Shown: positions 11,798 to 22,961 of the stretch, one piece after another
Position numbering within the stretch: position 1 is the stretch's first letter
Layout: each line of letters begins with the position of its first letter
Source: Blastomussa wellsi
Taxonomy: Eukaryota; Cnidaria; Anthozoa; Scleractinia; Plerogyridae
Direction: 5' to 3'
DNA length: 64,000 nt
NCBI GenBank assembly: GCA_947652115.1
Contig: OX393564.1
Coordinates: 5,894,864 to 5,958,863 of the forward strand
Translations under genes and position numbers: made by a program
The notes under the pieces: generated by a model
Seen by the model: only the letters and a program-made list of their open reading frames with translations
Told to the model about the DNA's origin: nothing
The model's database searches: none

Positions 11798-12581
11798 TTG
11801 CTCCCTAGTGAACCTCACATATGCCTTGATGGGCATTCAATTGAACGAGTCAATAATTACAAATGCCTAGGCGTTCAGGTTGATGAAACACTCTCGTGGG
11901 AAGCTCACATCTCCGAAGTCGTCGGTAAGGTTGCTAAAGTACTTGCTGCCCTGAGGAGACTAAGACCGATATGTCCCCAGAGTACCCTAGTCACAATTTA
12001 CAAGTCACTGATTCTTCCGCATCTCGATTATTGCAGCGCTGTCTGGGGCTGCATCGGTAATGGCCTCAGCCAAAAACTAGAGAAACTACAAAACAGGGCT
12101 GCACGCATAATAACAGGTTCTAGTTGGGATACCAGATCTGCCCAGATTCTTCATGCCCTTAAATGGAATAGCCTCGCTGACAGACGTGAAAAACAACTGA
12201 AATCTTTAATGTTCAAAACTGTAAATAACCTTGCACCCGAATACCTGTCTGATAAATTCGCCAGCGTTAATACCATCCACAGACATAATCTTCGAGGTGC
12301 GCAACATAACCTGTTTATTCCGCGTCCGAACACTGAGGCCCTCAAAAAGAGTTTTCGTTATAGGGGCGCAGTAACATGGAACAGTCTGTCAGCGGAGGCT
12401 AAGCAGGCCACTACTTTAGATAGTTTTTATTCCGCTATTGTACATTAGTAATTTCTTAACTTAGTTTAGCACTTAGTTTTTATGTACTAGGTTTAATGCG
12501 CACGGCTCTTTAGAAGACCACTTTTTAGTGATAAGGATCCCGTGGATAAATAAAGTTTATTATTATTATTATTATTATTAT
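11798..12581 (+). mobile_element. 5'-truncated LINE: C-terminal part of the reverse-transcriptase ORF plus 3' tail
   Basis: An open frame of 216 residues (11798-12448) matches the C-terminal region of non-LTR retrotransposon ORF2: YKCLGVQVDETLSW, LPHLDYCSAVWG, KLQNRAARIITG, LAPEYLSDKF and AVTWNSL are hallmark blocks in that order. The catalytic RT core (YxDD) and endonuclease are missing. After the stop there is a 3' UTR-like stretch ending in a (TTA)n run at 12557-12581, as expected for a LINE tail. The frame is intact, which suggests a fairly recent insertion. Clade (CR1/L2/Rex-like) is not resolved. Confidence 0.88.
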
Positions 12582-12589
12582 ACCCTGAT

Positions 12590-14577
12590 CCCCAAAAGGA
12601 GGGCAGAACACGTATGACACTTCGGAATAAACCGGGATGATCTATATATAGTAGACTGAATCAAGGCTGGACCATCAAGGGAGGTCTGCGGAGCGGAATG
12701 TGGAGAGAAATTTTGTGCTCTCTGTGTGGGCCTTCAGAAACCTCGTGCTTTGGTTGTGCTGGCTCCTTATTAGACAGTCTGGCGTACAGTGTTTCAAGTC
12801 GAAGTTGCGATGTTCATCTCCCGCCTGGGTGGGGGGGTAAGAGAGCTCCTGTATTAACAATGTTGGTATATGTTTTGCCCTAACAGGTATGACTGAATTA
12901 ATGACTTTACAGCTCTTTGGAAATGAGGTTTCGGCGCTTTTTATAGGCAAACAGATGTATTATAGGACATCTATCCTCATCTTCGACATAGAGTTGTGAT
13001 TGTAGATGTCGGGCGTATAAAGGGGGGATAGGGACTTTTAGACAGGGATATTTCATCAAGCTCTTCAAAAGGCTACCAAGTTGCGCCGTTTTATGGAACA
13101 ACTATTGTTATATTCTTATTTTCTCTTGCGTTATCAGATTTACGCGATAGAACGGATAGAAAAGCAAGTCTGCCGCATTAGCTTATCTCCAAAGTAAAGT
13201 GTGGTCTCAGTACACACGCGTGGAAGAAAGGTAACTAACAAAACATGACCTATAACTCGTCCTACGTTAGGACATTAAATTGTATTGTATTGTTAGTATG
13301 ACGGTGATTTTTGCGGGGAGCATTTCCGATTGACGCTGTGTTTTCTATATACAAAAACAGGCAAATTAGCTCTTGCGTATATTTCGTGTTCCAAGGCTTA
13401 TCTTATCACAAACTCCTGACTTGTTAGCAATGGCGACAGGGGCTTTTCCTGTATGTCTGTGCGATATTTATCTAACTTGTTATCTAAGGTGATAAATTCT
13501 TCATTACAACGAAACGGCAAAAACATGACGACCCCATGATCCAGCTCGAAAAAGGCAATCCACGAGTTTATCGCCCGATTAAGCAATCATGTAAAATTGC
13601 GAGATTATGATCGTTCTGTCGGATATTTTTTCATATTTCTTTGCAGATTATCCTGCATGTGAGCCCCGCCAAGGGTTAATTGAAACAGCTCAGTTTAAAA
13701 ACCTAAAAAATGGCATCGGAGTTTTACTTTAATCTCATTCTTTTTGAAGCAGCTTAGGCCTAAATCACACTACGTTCTTAAGCACCTCTCTAGAAAAAAA
13801 GAAAAGAAATTTGCAGTGCATGGATTTCTTAATTCAATAGAGATAATTAGATGCATGACAATGATCTTAGCAGACTTAGGCAGCTTTGCACGAAGAACCG
13901 CAACTTGTAGTCTTGGTCACCCATGTTTGTTTTGCCAGTGTTGGTTTCTTTCGCATTTCACTAATAGATGCTAAACTGCTCTGAACGTTTTATGTCCTGA
14001 AATTGAATTTGTAAAAAGCACTCCAGCATCACGCAAGCCCCTAGCGCTAACAGGTACTAAAAAGGCGACAAATTCACTTGAACAAACTTCCGCCATTACG
14101 AAACACAATTATAATCTACCCGCTGTTTCAGTTGTGTTTTCAAAGCAAATAATTTGAATTGAACGATACCATGCCTGAAAATCTCTATAACCTCTAAAGT
14201 TTAACGAAACGAAATTCGCTTCTTAGATGACGTGCATCAAAAAAAAATTGGAAGCAGACCTAGACGGCCCACGGGAGGCGCCGAGTAAGTGTAATAAGCG
14301 GGCTCAAGCGATTTGGATACAAGACTCACCAAGGCGCTTGAGTTGTGTTTTCCCAAAGTGCCTCTCAACCAAGACCTCGCTTGTTCAAAGGGAAAGAACG
14401 GCACCTTTTATTCAACACTGAAATTCTTACGATTCTCGTATTCTGGCAGCTGAAATTCCTTGTTATCCATCTTCTTCCGTTCATAAGTCAGATATCCTGT
14501 GATATACGGCTTGGCCGACATCTTCGCAACCACAGTTTGATTTAATAGCTGTAAAAGTGTGATTCGTTGGCTCCGTT
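12590..14577. other. Intergenic stretch, nothing recognised
   Basis: No gene or clear repeat was recognised. Short frames at 12698-12883 and 13744-13974 have no motif and no supporting splice structure. Confidence 0.4.
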
Positions 14578-14586
14578 GGCAATTTG

Positions 14587-14656
14587 CAACCTCGTTCCCA
14601 GGGTCTTTTCCCTGGTTTGGGGGCAAGCCAGGGAAAACACCCTGGGAACGAGGTTG
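14587..14656. mobile_element. 70-bp foldback MITE with 9-bp target duplication
   Basis: Palindrome with terminal CAACCTCGTTCCCAGGG and its complement. The 9-mer GGCAATTTG flanks both ends exactly (14578-14586 and 14657-14665). The size of the duplication points to a Mutator-like mobiliser. Confidence 0.88.
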
Positions 14657-15163
14657 GGCAATTTGTTCAACAGTAAAACAATTACCCTTCCCAATTAACC
14701 CTACGCGATGTTTCGGAATATTAGTCTCCTCGCATCCCAAAAATCGCCTGCGAAGGAGACAATCGAAATATATCGTCTCTGATTTAACCAACTCGTACAG
14801 GATAATTATTGGGGCTATTAGATTTATTAGGACTCTGGAGTACAAACGTTAAAATACCGCTGATGACTAGCCCGAAACATTTGATTCTTGAATATATTTT
14901 TTGCACATTTTTCCCGCTTAAAGTTTTTTGTAATTTACTTCATCCGAACTGCCTCACAGGCCCTTTACTCGTCAGCTCAGTTTAAAACCGTCCCGGGACC
15001 ACTGAGTTCATTATAATTTACATTTTCTGCGCTGACTGAGTACAATACTGTGTAACGTTTGGATGCAGGAGACCACGCAACGAAGAATAAAACTACTTGG
15101 CTTGATATTGCCAGATCTCTTGATAAAGAAATGCTCGTACCAGACGTCACTCTAAGTGTTATG

Positions 15164-15260
15164 AAACCAACTGATTGCAAGGCTGGCACTAGGGCAAACT
15201 TTATTGCCCAATAAATTTTGCTCTTTTGCCGTAGTGCCAGCCTTGCTATCAATTTGGTTT
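15164..15260. repeat. Hairpin element
   Basis: Inverted arms GCAAGGCTGGCACTA.GGCAAA and TTTTGCC.TAGTGCCAGCCTTGC around a short AT-rich loop, extending to AAACCAA/TTGGTTT. Non-coding MITE-like sequence. Confidence 0.75.
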
Positions 15261-15464
15261 TACAATACTGTGTTAGCAATAGCTTGATTTTTACACGGTC
15301 CAATCCCTGACTCATCTCCAGTCGTCTCTTACGGGAAAAAATAACAAGCGCGGGGAATGATGGTAAGGAGGCAGAAACTATGTCCGATCCGAAGTGGCTC
15401 ACTGACTTCGCTGACACTCCCACCCCTCTACCAGCCGGTTCAAACGGTTCAAACGGTTCAGCTT

Positions 15465-15665
15465 CGAGTCCTGGCCGGGACACTGCGTTGTGTTCTTGGG
15501 CAAGACACTTCACTCTCACTCTCTTCACTTCTCCAACCAGGTGTATAAATGGGTCCTGGCGAATTTTTGGGGCAACCCGACAGTATGCTGGGGAGTAGCC
15601 TGCGATGGACTAGCATCCCATCCGAGGAGTTAGTAGAAATACTTCTAGCCGCTACCCGAGTTACC
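15465..15665 (+). mobile_element. SINE copy, partial (CAAGACACTT-core family)
   Basis: Carries the family core: TGCGTTGTGTTCTTGGGCAA, GACACTT, CCAGGTGTATAAATGGGT, CTGCGATGGACTAGCATCCC. The tRNA-like head is degraded, with a GGTTCAAAC triplication just upstream. Other copies: 25396, 26186, 30228, 37107 and, reversed, 58540. Confidence 0.8.
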
Positions 15666-15951
15666 CTTCTTGGTAAAATTTAGGACACACCATGGCTCTG
15701 CTGATTCTGCTGATAAAACTGGCTAGTCTAATCTTTGTTGCCTTCCTGGTGGGATGGAGCTGTCTCCCACACCGGAAAAATTGCAAATCCACGATAATGA
15801 AAATGTGGTTCATAAACGTGTCTCGGAAGACTGGTAATTTATGTTCGTGCCTTTTCGGCAAAAATCAACTTTATTTGTACACGGTTGGGTGTGAATGAAT
15901 AGATTGTGGGGAAGTGTATGTGACGAGCGTATATTCTTTAGCTTCATCTCG

Positions 15952-16092
15952 GCCTAGCCTGTACCAGGCTTTCGAATAGTCGAGGGCGAAGAAAGTGGGC
16001 GAGCTAGATTCCCTCGTGTTAAGTTTTCCTCTCGTTCGTCCGCTTCTTCGTCCAACCCCGACTATTAGAGAGCCTGGAACAAGCTACATCTT
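15952..16092. repeat. Imperfect hairpin element
   Basis: CTGTACCAGGCTTTCGAATAGTCG on the left pairs imperfectly with CGACTATTAGAGAGCCTGGAACAAG on the right. The middle is purine-rich on one arm (GGCGAAGAAAG) and pyrimidine-rich on the other. No coding content. Confidence 0.6.
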
Positions 16093-16340
16093 GCAGGAGG
16101 CAGAGAAATTGAGTATTCACAAAGCACGGAGGAGTTAAATTTTAAACCACTGAAATTCTGTGGCAGGGACGAATCCTTCGTGCCATGTGATACATAGAGA
16201 AACGCCTAGAAACACTGATTAAATTTCTGTCTAAAATTTTCAAAAGATTTATCAGTTTAATTTGTTAAATTTTTGCAGCATTTACCCGAGATATACAACG
16301 TCTGAAGGTCGGTGCAGGGCGCGGATTGATCGAGGTAGTA

Positions 16341-17207
16341 GGGACTTGACGAAACAACGACGGCGACGTCAACGAGGACGTCGCCAAACAAAAGATTTAA
16401 TGAGCAGAACAGTAGTCCTGTACGTACGTTAACCATCTTTGTTCATTTCTTAGTCGTCCGTCCTCTGCAAAACATCGACGTGAAATGACCTAATTCTGCC
16501 TGGTGTGGAGAACGTGAACCGCAACGGCGAGTTTTTCATGTTTCTAGTTTGAATTAAGTAAGCGCTGAAAAATCCAAGTAGAAATTAGCGCTGATACTGA
16601 TAATCACTCTAAACAAATTCTGATAGTTGCGAGATTCTTACGCAAAATTTAAATGCATTTTTTTGTGGACGTTGTCGAGTTGTCGTTAGGGAGCTTAAGC
16701 AATGGACCTTAATCACGCGGCGGCCATATTGGCCATAGACAATAGATCTCGTACCCCGAGCCTCGAGTTGGAATGTTTGGGAACGAGTTTCCGCGAGGCA
16801 AAACAAAAGTTTTCAATCCCTCTGGACTCATCATGGCCGCCGTGTGATTAAGGCCCATGACGACGGCGACGGTTCGGACGACGCCTGCTTAAAAATGAAT
16901 TTATATTTTACGCACGAATCTCGCAATTGCCTTGATGTATTCGGTGCATCTATCGCTTTTAAACGCAGTTCTTGAAGAAAATATAAGGACGGCGTTTGTT
17001 TTCAAACAGAAAAACGAAAATTTCGCCGCCGAGGTTCACGTTCTCCAAAGTACTCAGAATTTGGTCATTTCACGTTGTCGTTTTGCAGAGGACGGCAGAG
17101 AAATGTACAAAAATTATAACGCACGTGCAGAACTATTGTACTGCTCATTAAATCTTTTGTTTAGCGACGTTCTCGTTGACGTTGCCGTCGTGCTTTCGTA
17201 AAGTCCC
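16341..17207. mobile_element. Long foldback element with about 220-bp inverted arms
   Basis: The outer arms (GGGACTTGACGAAACAACGA..., GACGTCGCC, AAACAAAAGATTTAATGAGC, GTCCTCTGCAAAAC) recur as complements at about 16990-17207. Inside lies a second inverted pair, GACCTTAATCACGCGGCGGCCAT (16706) and ATGGCCGCCGTGTGATTAAGG (16832). It is the family member that provides an empty-site comparison for the nested element at 51341-52271. No transposase frame was seen. Confidence 0.8.
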
Positions 17208-17212
17208 TAGTT

Positions 17213-18480
17213 ATTCTGAATTAGGCTTGAGAATGCATGCTGTGCATCTCTAGGGGGAGAATTAAAGAAACTGAGGACCTCGAGGAGTATTCGTTGACAT
17301 AACTGTTTACTGTATTTCCTCAAAACGGACATTTTTATCATCGGATCATTATGTTTCAGCAACGTTACGCTTTTACAACTGACTTGTTATGTTCACTTTT
17401 ATAACTCCAGGCAATTATATCTGGAATAGTTATTGCAAGAAACGTAATTTCCCTAGCGCACATATGGTCGCTATCTTCGTTTTAGCTGAAAACGATACAG
17501 ATTTTTTCCTCTTTTTCGAGTATGTACCATCTGGAAAATTGGAATATTAAACCATAAAAAAACTGGAGAACAGAAAATATGTTGAAATGTCACAAAGAAA
17601 CTACATACGACCTTCCTTGCTGTTGACCAGGGAAAAATTTTTACCGGAGTTCAGTTTATACTTTTGTACCCAAGGTTTAATTGATGTCTGGTATTTTAAG
17701 CTTTTTGGGCGAGAATATCACACGCCTTACACATCATATTGACATGGCACCTTTCACCAGTTGATATTAATAAGCTGCTTTAATTGAATCAAATCAATTT
17801 CCCATCCATCATACGTGATGGCAATTAGCCACAAGAATGTAAAATTTTCTCTCATGATCAAAGTTCGAGCGTCCTTGACACGAAAGGAGATGAGCTAAAA
17901 GCTGTCATCTGTTGTCTTGCGAAAGGTCCATGCATGTCCTACTAAATTTAGTCTGAATCTTACACAAATCCAGCAACACAAATAGACGAATTAGCCTACG
18001 ATTTCCAAGTGTATCGTTTGCAGATATAGCCCTGTTACAATTTCAAACACCTTTTTCCAGGCTGGGGAGCACCTATGGTCACCTATCCAATTATTTCCCA
18101 AATTGGGCAAAACATGGTCTTCTATTTAACATGACTGACATGAAACACGACTGCGTATCGCAGGCAAATCGTGGAAAATATTGGATTGAAAAACATTCTT
18201 TTGGCTGCCAAATTGGACTCGGCTTTTTATTTCAGCAAGTCCCAATTGGGTACATAGTCCAGCTAATTATACTTATTAAGCGGAAAATAAATAAAGCAAC
18301 TTTCAATTAATTTCACATTTACCCTATCATTTAGTATTTAAAACACAGTAGTTTTGGACAGTGGCAGGAGACAGGACACAAAAAGATAAAGATGTAACTA
18401 GTTTTTGATAAACAGCCCGTTTCTGATCGAGAACGTGTTTCTCTTACATGAAACCGTTTGAAACCGAAACGTGGCGAGAA
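17213..18480. other. Intergenic stretch, nothing recognised
   Basis: AT-rich; no coherent frame or repeat was noticed. Confidence 0.4.
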
Positions 18481-18491
18481 CTATTGTAAGA

Positions 18492-18740
18492 AGTTCTGGC
18501 AATTTCGATCAGTCTCTTTCTTGTGGGCGAAAAGATACAGGAATGCGAAAGTATTTAATGAAATCAGTTCCCCAGCCGTTATATCGGCCAAAGCCGTTAT
18601 ATCGGCCAAAGTTCTGGCAATTTCGATCAGTCTCTTTTCTTGTGGGCGAAAAGATACAGGAATGCGAAAGTATTTAATGAAATCAGTTCCCCAGCCGTTA
18701 TATGTGGTGGCTATCGGCCAAAGGGGCTCAGAACGCAGAA
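18492..18740. repeat. Direct tandem duplication, about 118 bp per copy
   Basis: GTTCTGGCAATTTCGATCAG to CCAGCCGTTATAT is present twice (from 18493 and 18611). The copies differ mainly by one inserted T. A short CGTTATATCGGCCAAAG duplication sits at the junction. High identity suggests a recent event. Confidence 0.9.
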
Positions 18741-18879
18741 CAGACACTTTTATGAAATTCCTGAATTTAGAGCTCACTTGACGCCAAGAAAATCAGCTTA
18801 GGATTGGTAGACATGATAATCTGCATGTAGTCTAGTGAAGTACCCACTCTCTATTCGCCTGGTGCAAGATATCGATTTT

Positions 18880-19260
18880 TATGGAAACGTAGTGAAACGC
18901 ACGTCCCATTTCCTATGAAATATTTTCATTGTTGTAACTTGCATGATACATAAAAGTAACGTGTGGCAACGACATTGCACTACAGGAGCCCATAGAAGCA
19001 GTGCATCTTCGTATGTCTCCTTCTTATAACGCGAAGCAACAGTCAACGGAAAACCCTCCAAAATACAACACCTGAGGTAAGTTCACGTTTATTTCAACCA
19101 AAAAAATAAGCATTACTCGAAAAAAATTTTCGATAGTAGGACGCTTTCAGTGTTCCCATACATTTCTTTATATTTCGAACATACAAAGACGCACTGCTTG
19201 TATGGACTCCCTGTGATTGCACATGCTATGATTCGATCTGACGCTTTCCGCCCTTGGTTA
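18880..19260. repeat. Interspersed repeat, related to 21350-21645
   Basis: Shares CAACAGTCAACG, AAAATACAACA.CTGAGGTAAGTT and CCATACATTTCTTTATA..TCGAACATACAAA with 21350-21645. Both copies have the same internal order. Confidence 0.65.
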
Positions 19261-19466
19261 TTTATAATCGGATCAAATTAATTTCCCATACATCACACGT
19301 GAGGGCCATTAGCCAAGGCCAAAAATACCTGCCTCAAGTTCTAGCATTCTGGGCCCATGCAAAGAAACAGGAAATCAGCTTAAGGTTGGTAAAATATTTT
19401 GTGAAGTGCCCACTTTTTGAGCTAGTTACCTTCTTTATCGACTAGAGTAGACTATACTAGACTATT

Positions 19467-19585
19467 TAACAATTATTCCACGAGCGCGCGTTGGATATGA
19501 GATGGTAGATAGCCAACGAGGCGCGTAGAACCGAGTCGGCTATAACCATCTCATATCCAACAAGCGCAAGTGGAATAATTGTGTT
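19467..19585. mobile_element. Hairpin MITE (TAACAATTATTCCACG termini)
   Basis: The inverted arms TAACAATTATTCCACGAGCG..GTTGGATATGAGATGGT and their complement span a short loop. A related, more decayed copy is at 49166-49310 (AACAATTATTC..GTTGGATAT). Just downstream, AATGGTATATGAGCTCATATACCATT (19669-19694) is a separate perfect 26-bp palindrome. Confidence 0.8.
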
Positions 19586-20212
19586 ATTAAAAACGCTCAA
19601 AAAATATTGTACAAACATTGCGAAAAAATGCATTCTTTTACGCGTATGCGCACCCTATTTGTAGGTCAATGGTATATGAGCTCATATACCATTGCTTCTC
19701 AACCAATCAAAACTCAGGAAATGCGATATACCATAGCTAGATTTTAATAAACTATACTATACCATGCTATGCTATGCTATGCTGGAAACTACATTAATCG
19801 AAAAACGTGATAGTTTCGTATTTTATACAGTTTTACACTTCACACTTTCACACTTTTTAATTTTCCATTTAGTATTTTTAGACAAAAAAGAGACAATGTG
19901 TTCCTGTTTTGTTTGTAACCAAAATGCAACCGGTCTAGATGCCGGTCTAGATGGGAAAATCTAGACTGCGGTCAATATCGATTTTAACCAATCAAATTCG
20001 TGAATTCGCTAGTTTCCAGTCCACGTGAGACACGGCCATATAATAAAAAATATACGGAAACAGAAATTAACTAATACAGTAAAAGGGAAAAAAGACAGTA
20101 ATTAACAACAAGAAGAACCCGTTTCATTGACCTAATTTAAAAGGAGACAATAACCGCCGTGAACACATGCGGTCGTAACATCTGAGGAACTGACCGACGT
20201 AGTCAAGTTAAG

Positions 20213-20496
20213 GTGGCTCACAATACTCCCCAGCACATTCAAGCTTTAATACATTGTTGGGTTAATACCACCGCTATCAATTGATGTTGCAATAGTGGTT
20301 TCAAACAAAAGCCTAATCTTTGATAAACAAGCTTAAGTTGTGATAACTGTTGTGGCATTCCTGGTTACCATAGCAACAGTATAACCTGTTAACTATACTT
20401 CTTAGAAGCGGTTTTAGAGCCACCTTAAATTTTCCAAAAAATTAAGATGGTTGAAAATTTAAGGCGGCTCTGAAACCACTCCTAGGAAGTTTTTTT
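20213..20496. repeat. Inverted repeat with AAGGTGGCTC ends and an internal hairpin
   Basis: TTAAGGTGGCTC at the left matches GAGCCACCTTAA at 20419. A second hairpin, CTTCTTAGAAGCGGTTTTAGAGC... with ...GGCGGCTCTGAAACCACTCC, lies at 20395-20496. No coding content. Confidence 0.65.
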
Positions 20497-20727
20497 TTTT
20501 TAATGCACAAAAAGTTGTGTCTTGGCAAGTTAATCAATATTCAATAATAAAAAGCTCGTTTTTGAGTTATAAGCACTTAAATGTTTCTATGGTAACCAGT
20601 AATGCCAGTAATTATCACAACTTGTTCACCAATGATTGGGCTTTTGTTTGATATCAATATTATAACATCAACCGATAAAGAGCGGTAGTAGTGACCCAAC
20701 AAAGTATACGATCTGGAACACAAATAA

Positions 20728-21203
20728 ATTAATTTGACAATGTGATGAAGAAATCCATGGTCGATTACAGGACGTACCATAACAAGCTCACGTCTATTTG
20801 TTGTCTATCATAACAAAACAAAGCCTTATGCTCTGCAGGATAATTTTTTCCCTTTGTAACACGTTTTTTCTTTCTCTACATTTGTGCTGCAAGCAATTTT
20901 TTCTTCTGACAAGCGCTTGCAGGATTTCTTTTCCAAATCAACCCCCCCCCCCCTCCAAAAAAAAAAACAAGTTAAATGGTCGGGTCCTAAAGTTGTTGTA
21001 GAACGTCTCATTTTTTGTTTCGATCAGGAGCCATAATCGATTATGGCTGCTGGTTTCGATGCATTTTTCGACTGTGAATAGTAATAATAGATGAACGTAC
21101 GAGAATTTCTTCAGTTATGGTAAAATTGTTAAATAGACGTGAGCTTGTTATGGTACGTCCTGTAATCGACCATCAATTGCTTCGCCACATTGTCAAATTT
21201 GGT
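20728..21203. mobile_element. TIR element with a perfect 41-bp inverted repeat
   Basis: The 41 bases at 20757-20797 (ATGGTCGATTACAGGACGTA...) are exactly inverted at 21133-21173. Similarity continues outward (AATTTGACAATGTG) to about 20728 and 21203. The roughly 335-bp interior includes a C13 tract and has no recognisable frame. Identical arms suggest recent activity. Confidence 0.88.
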
Positions 21204-21349
21204 GTAGACTCACGAGGACAAGGCTGTTTCTTTTGAATCTGCGCTGATAGTTACAGAACCCGATGCATATTTTGTTACTTTTACCCCAGCCCCCTCCAAC
21301 TCGGGAGGCTCGGTTACTCTCCCCATACGCAACTAAGATGGCGGCCGTT

Positions 21350-21645
21350 TTAGCATGTTTTAGCACGCGGTGTGTCTGTTTGTATGTTCGAATTATAAAG
21401 AAATGTATGGGAATATTGCGTATAGGTTTTGCGTTGACTGTTGCTCCAACAGTCAACGCAAGACCTTTCAAATCGCTCAAATTCGCCATTTTGAGCCGCA
21501 GAAACGACAAAATACAACATCTGAGGTAAGTTTGCGTTTATTTTATAGCCATTACTCGATATAAGTCTACGATATTAAGACTCTTCAATATTCCCATACA
21601 TTTCTTTATAATTAGGACATACAAACAGACACACCGCTTGTATGG
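21350..21645. repeat. Inverted-repeat element with internal palindrome
   Basis: GGTGTGTCTGTTTGTATGTTCGAATTATAAAGAAATGTATGGGAA-type sequence at 21369-21416 is inverted at 21592-21640. A perfect hairpin, GCGTTGACTGTTG/CAACAGTCAACGC, is at about 21430-21460. Related to 18880-19260. Confidence 0.75.
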
Positions 21646-21850
21646 GTTCCCTGTGGAAGTATTTCTGTCAGTGTCAGGGCTATCAAGTACAATCTTGGCT
21701 AATACACGAAAAAGTTGGGGGCTGTAAGGGTGAAGAGACATGGTTTTACCCATTAATTGAGCTAAAACGTGGAAATATCGTAACTCCCCCTTATGCGCAG
21801 GGGATCGGATCCATGGGATCGTCGACGGTATCACTTTCGCTATGAGCTTA

Positions 21851-22950
21851 CTTAGGGACCGATCGTTTATTACGTCTCAGGGGGGGGGGGGGTGTTTTGG
21901 AGGGGGGGTTCAATTTTGAAACAAGATCCATTTTGGGGGGTACATTTTTATCTTGCGAGAAACGTGAGGGGGGTCAAATTTTATGACACAGCAATTGAAG
22001 TCTAAAAGTTTTACAACTGGGACGATCTTACATGTAGCCTTGTTACCTTTCAGAATGCAGGAAATGGCATCTTAGAGGCCAACATTTGTAGAAAACTTTC
22101 TGGGTGAACAGACCCCCAAAGAAACTTGAGCCTTTTGTGCTCGTGCTCGCTCCCAAAACCTACCTTTTTTTTATTTCAAGGGTTGGAATCTGTGGCTCTG
22201 CAATTCACAGATATCTCTGCCTCCAGGGGTAACCAATAAACAAACTGTGGAAAAATTTATCTGTACCTTTTTGCCAGAACATGATCCATATTTTTTTTGA
22301 CAGCAATTAAAACAAAAAAACAAACGTGCGGAAATGGCACTGAAAACCGTTGAAAACCACTCTCCCCAACGACATTCAAGCCTTTGTAAAGCAGTTTCTT
22401 CAGTCACCCCTCCAAGTTTCAATCGGCCAGTGCAGAAGTATCGTTATTTTCAGTGACAACTCCCATGAGAAAACATATAATGAACCACTTTGCTAGCCAG
22501 CCAGCAACATTTGCGCTGGGGAACAGATAAAGTGAGGAACAGACTCCCTCACTCGTTGGGTGGCCCCGTGCCTCACTGGATAGTCGCCATACTAATTGTG
22601 CACACTCGTGTCAGGGCTTTATCATGCACCATATTATGTACCGTAACCCACTAGATTACCTAGAGGTATACAAACAAGGTGGAAATACAAGCAATAAATG
22701 AGAGAAAAGATAAAAAAGATATTAAAAAATAGGATCAAAATATGCATGTGTGAGGAACGAAGCAAAGAATTTTGCGTTATTTAAAGAATGGTCAGAAAGG
22801 GGGGGGGTACACTTTTTAAAATTAGAGTTGTGAAGGGGGTATAATTTTCTTAAGTAATTATTTTTGGGGGGTACAGTTAAGAAACACCACACTTTTTAAA
22901 AATCCACCCCTCCCCCCCCCCTGGGACGTAATAAACGATCGGTCCCTAAG
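21851..22950. mobile_element. Element A: TTAGGGA-terminal, G-run TIR element (1.1 kb)
   Basis: Termini CTTAGGGACCGATCGTTTATTACGTC followed by a long G run, inverted at the right end with one mismatch. Inside each end is an array of G5-G9 blocks spaced about 30 bp apart, followed by TACA/TTTT-type sequence. These internal arrays read in the same orientation at both ends. The interior has no convincing transposase. Elements B (51341-52271) and C (50128-53537) share this plan. Confidence 0.82.
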
Positions 22951-22961
22951 GTGGATTTCCA

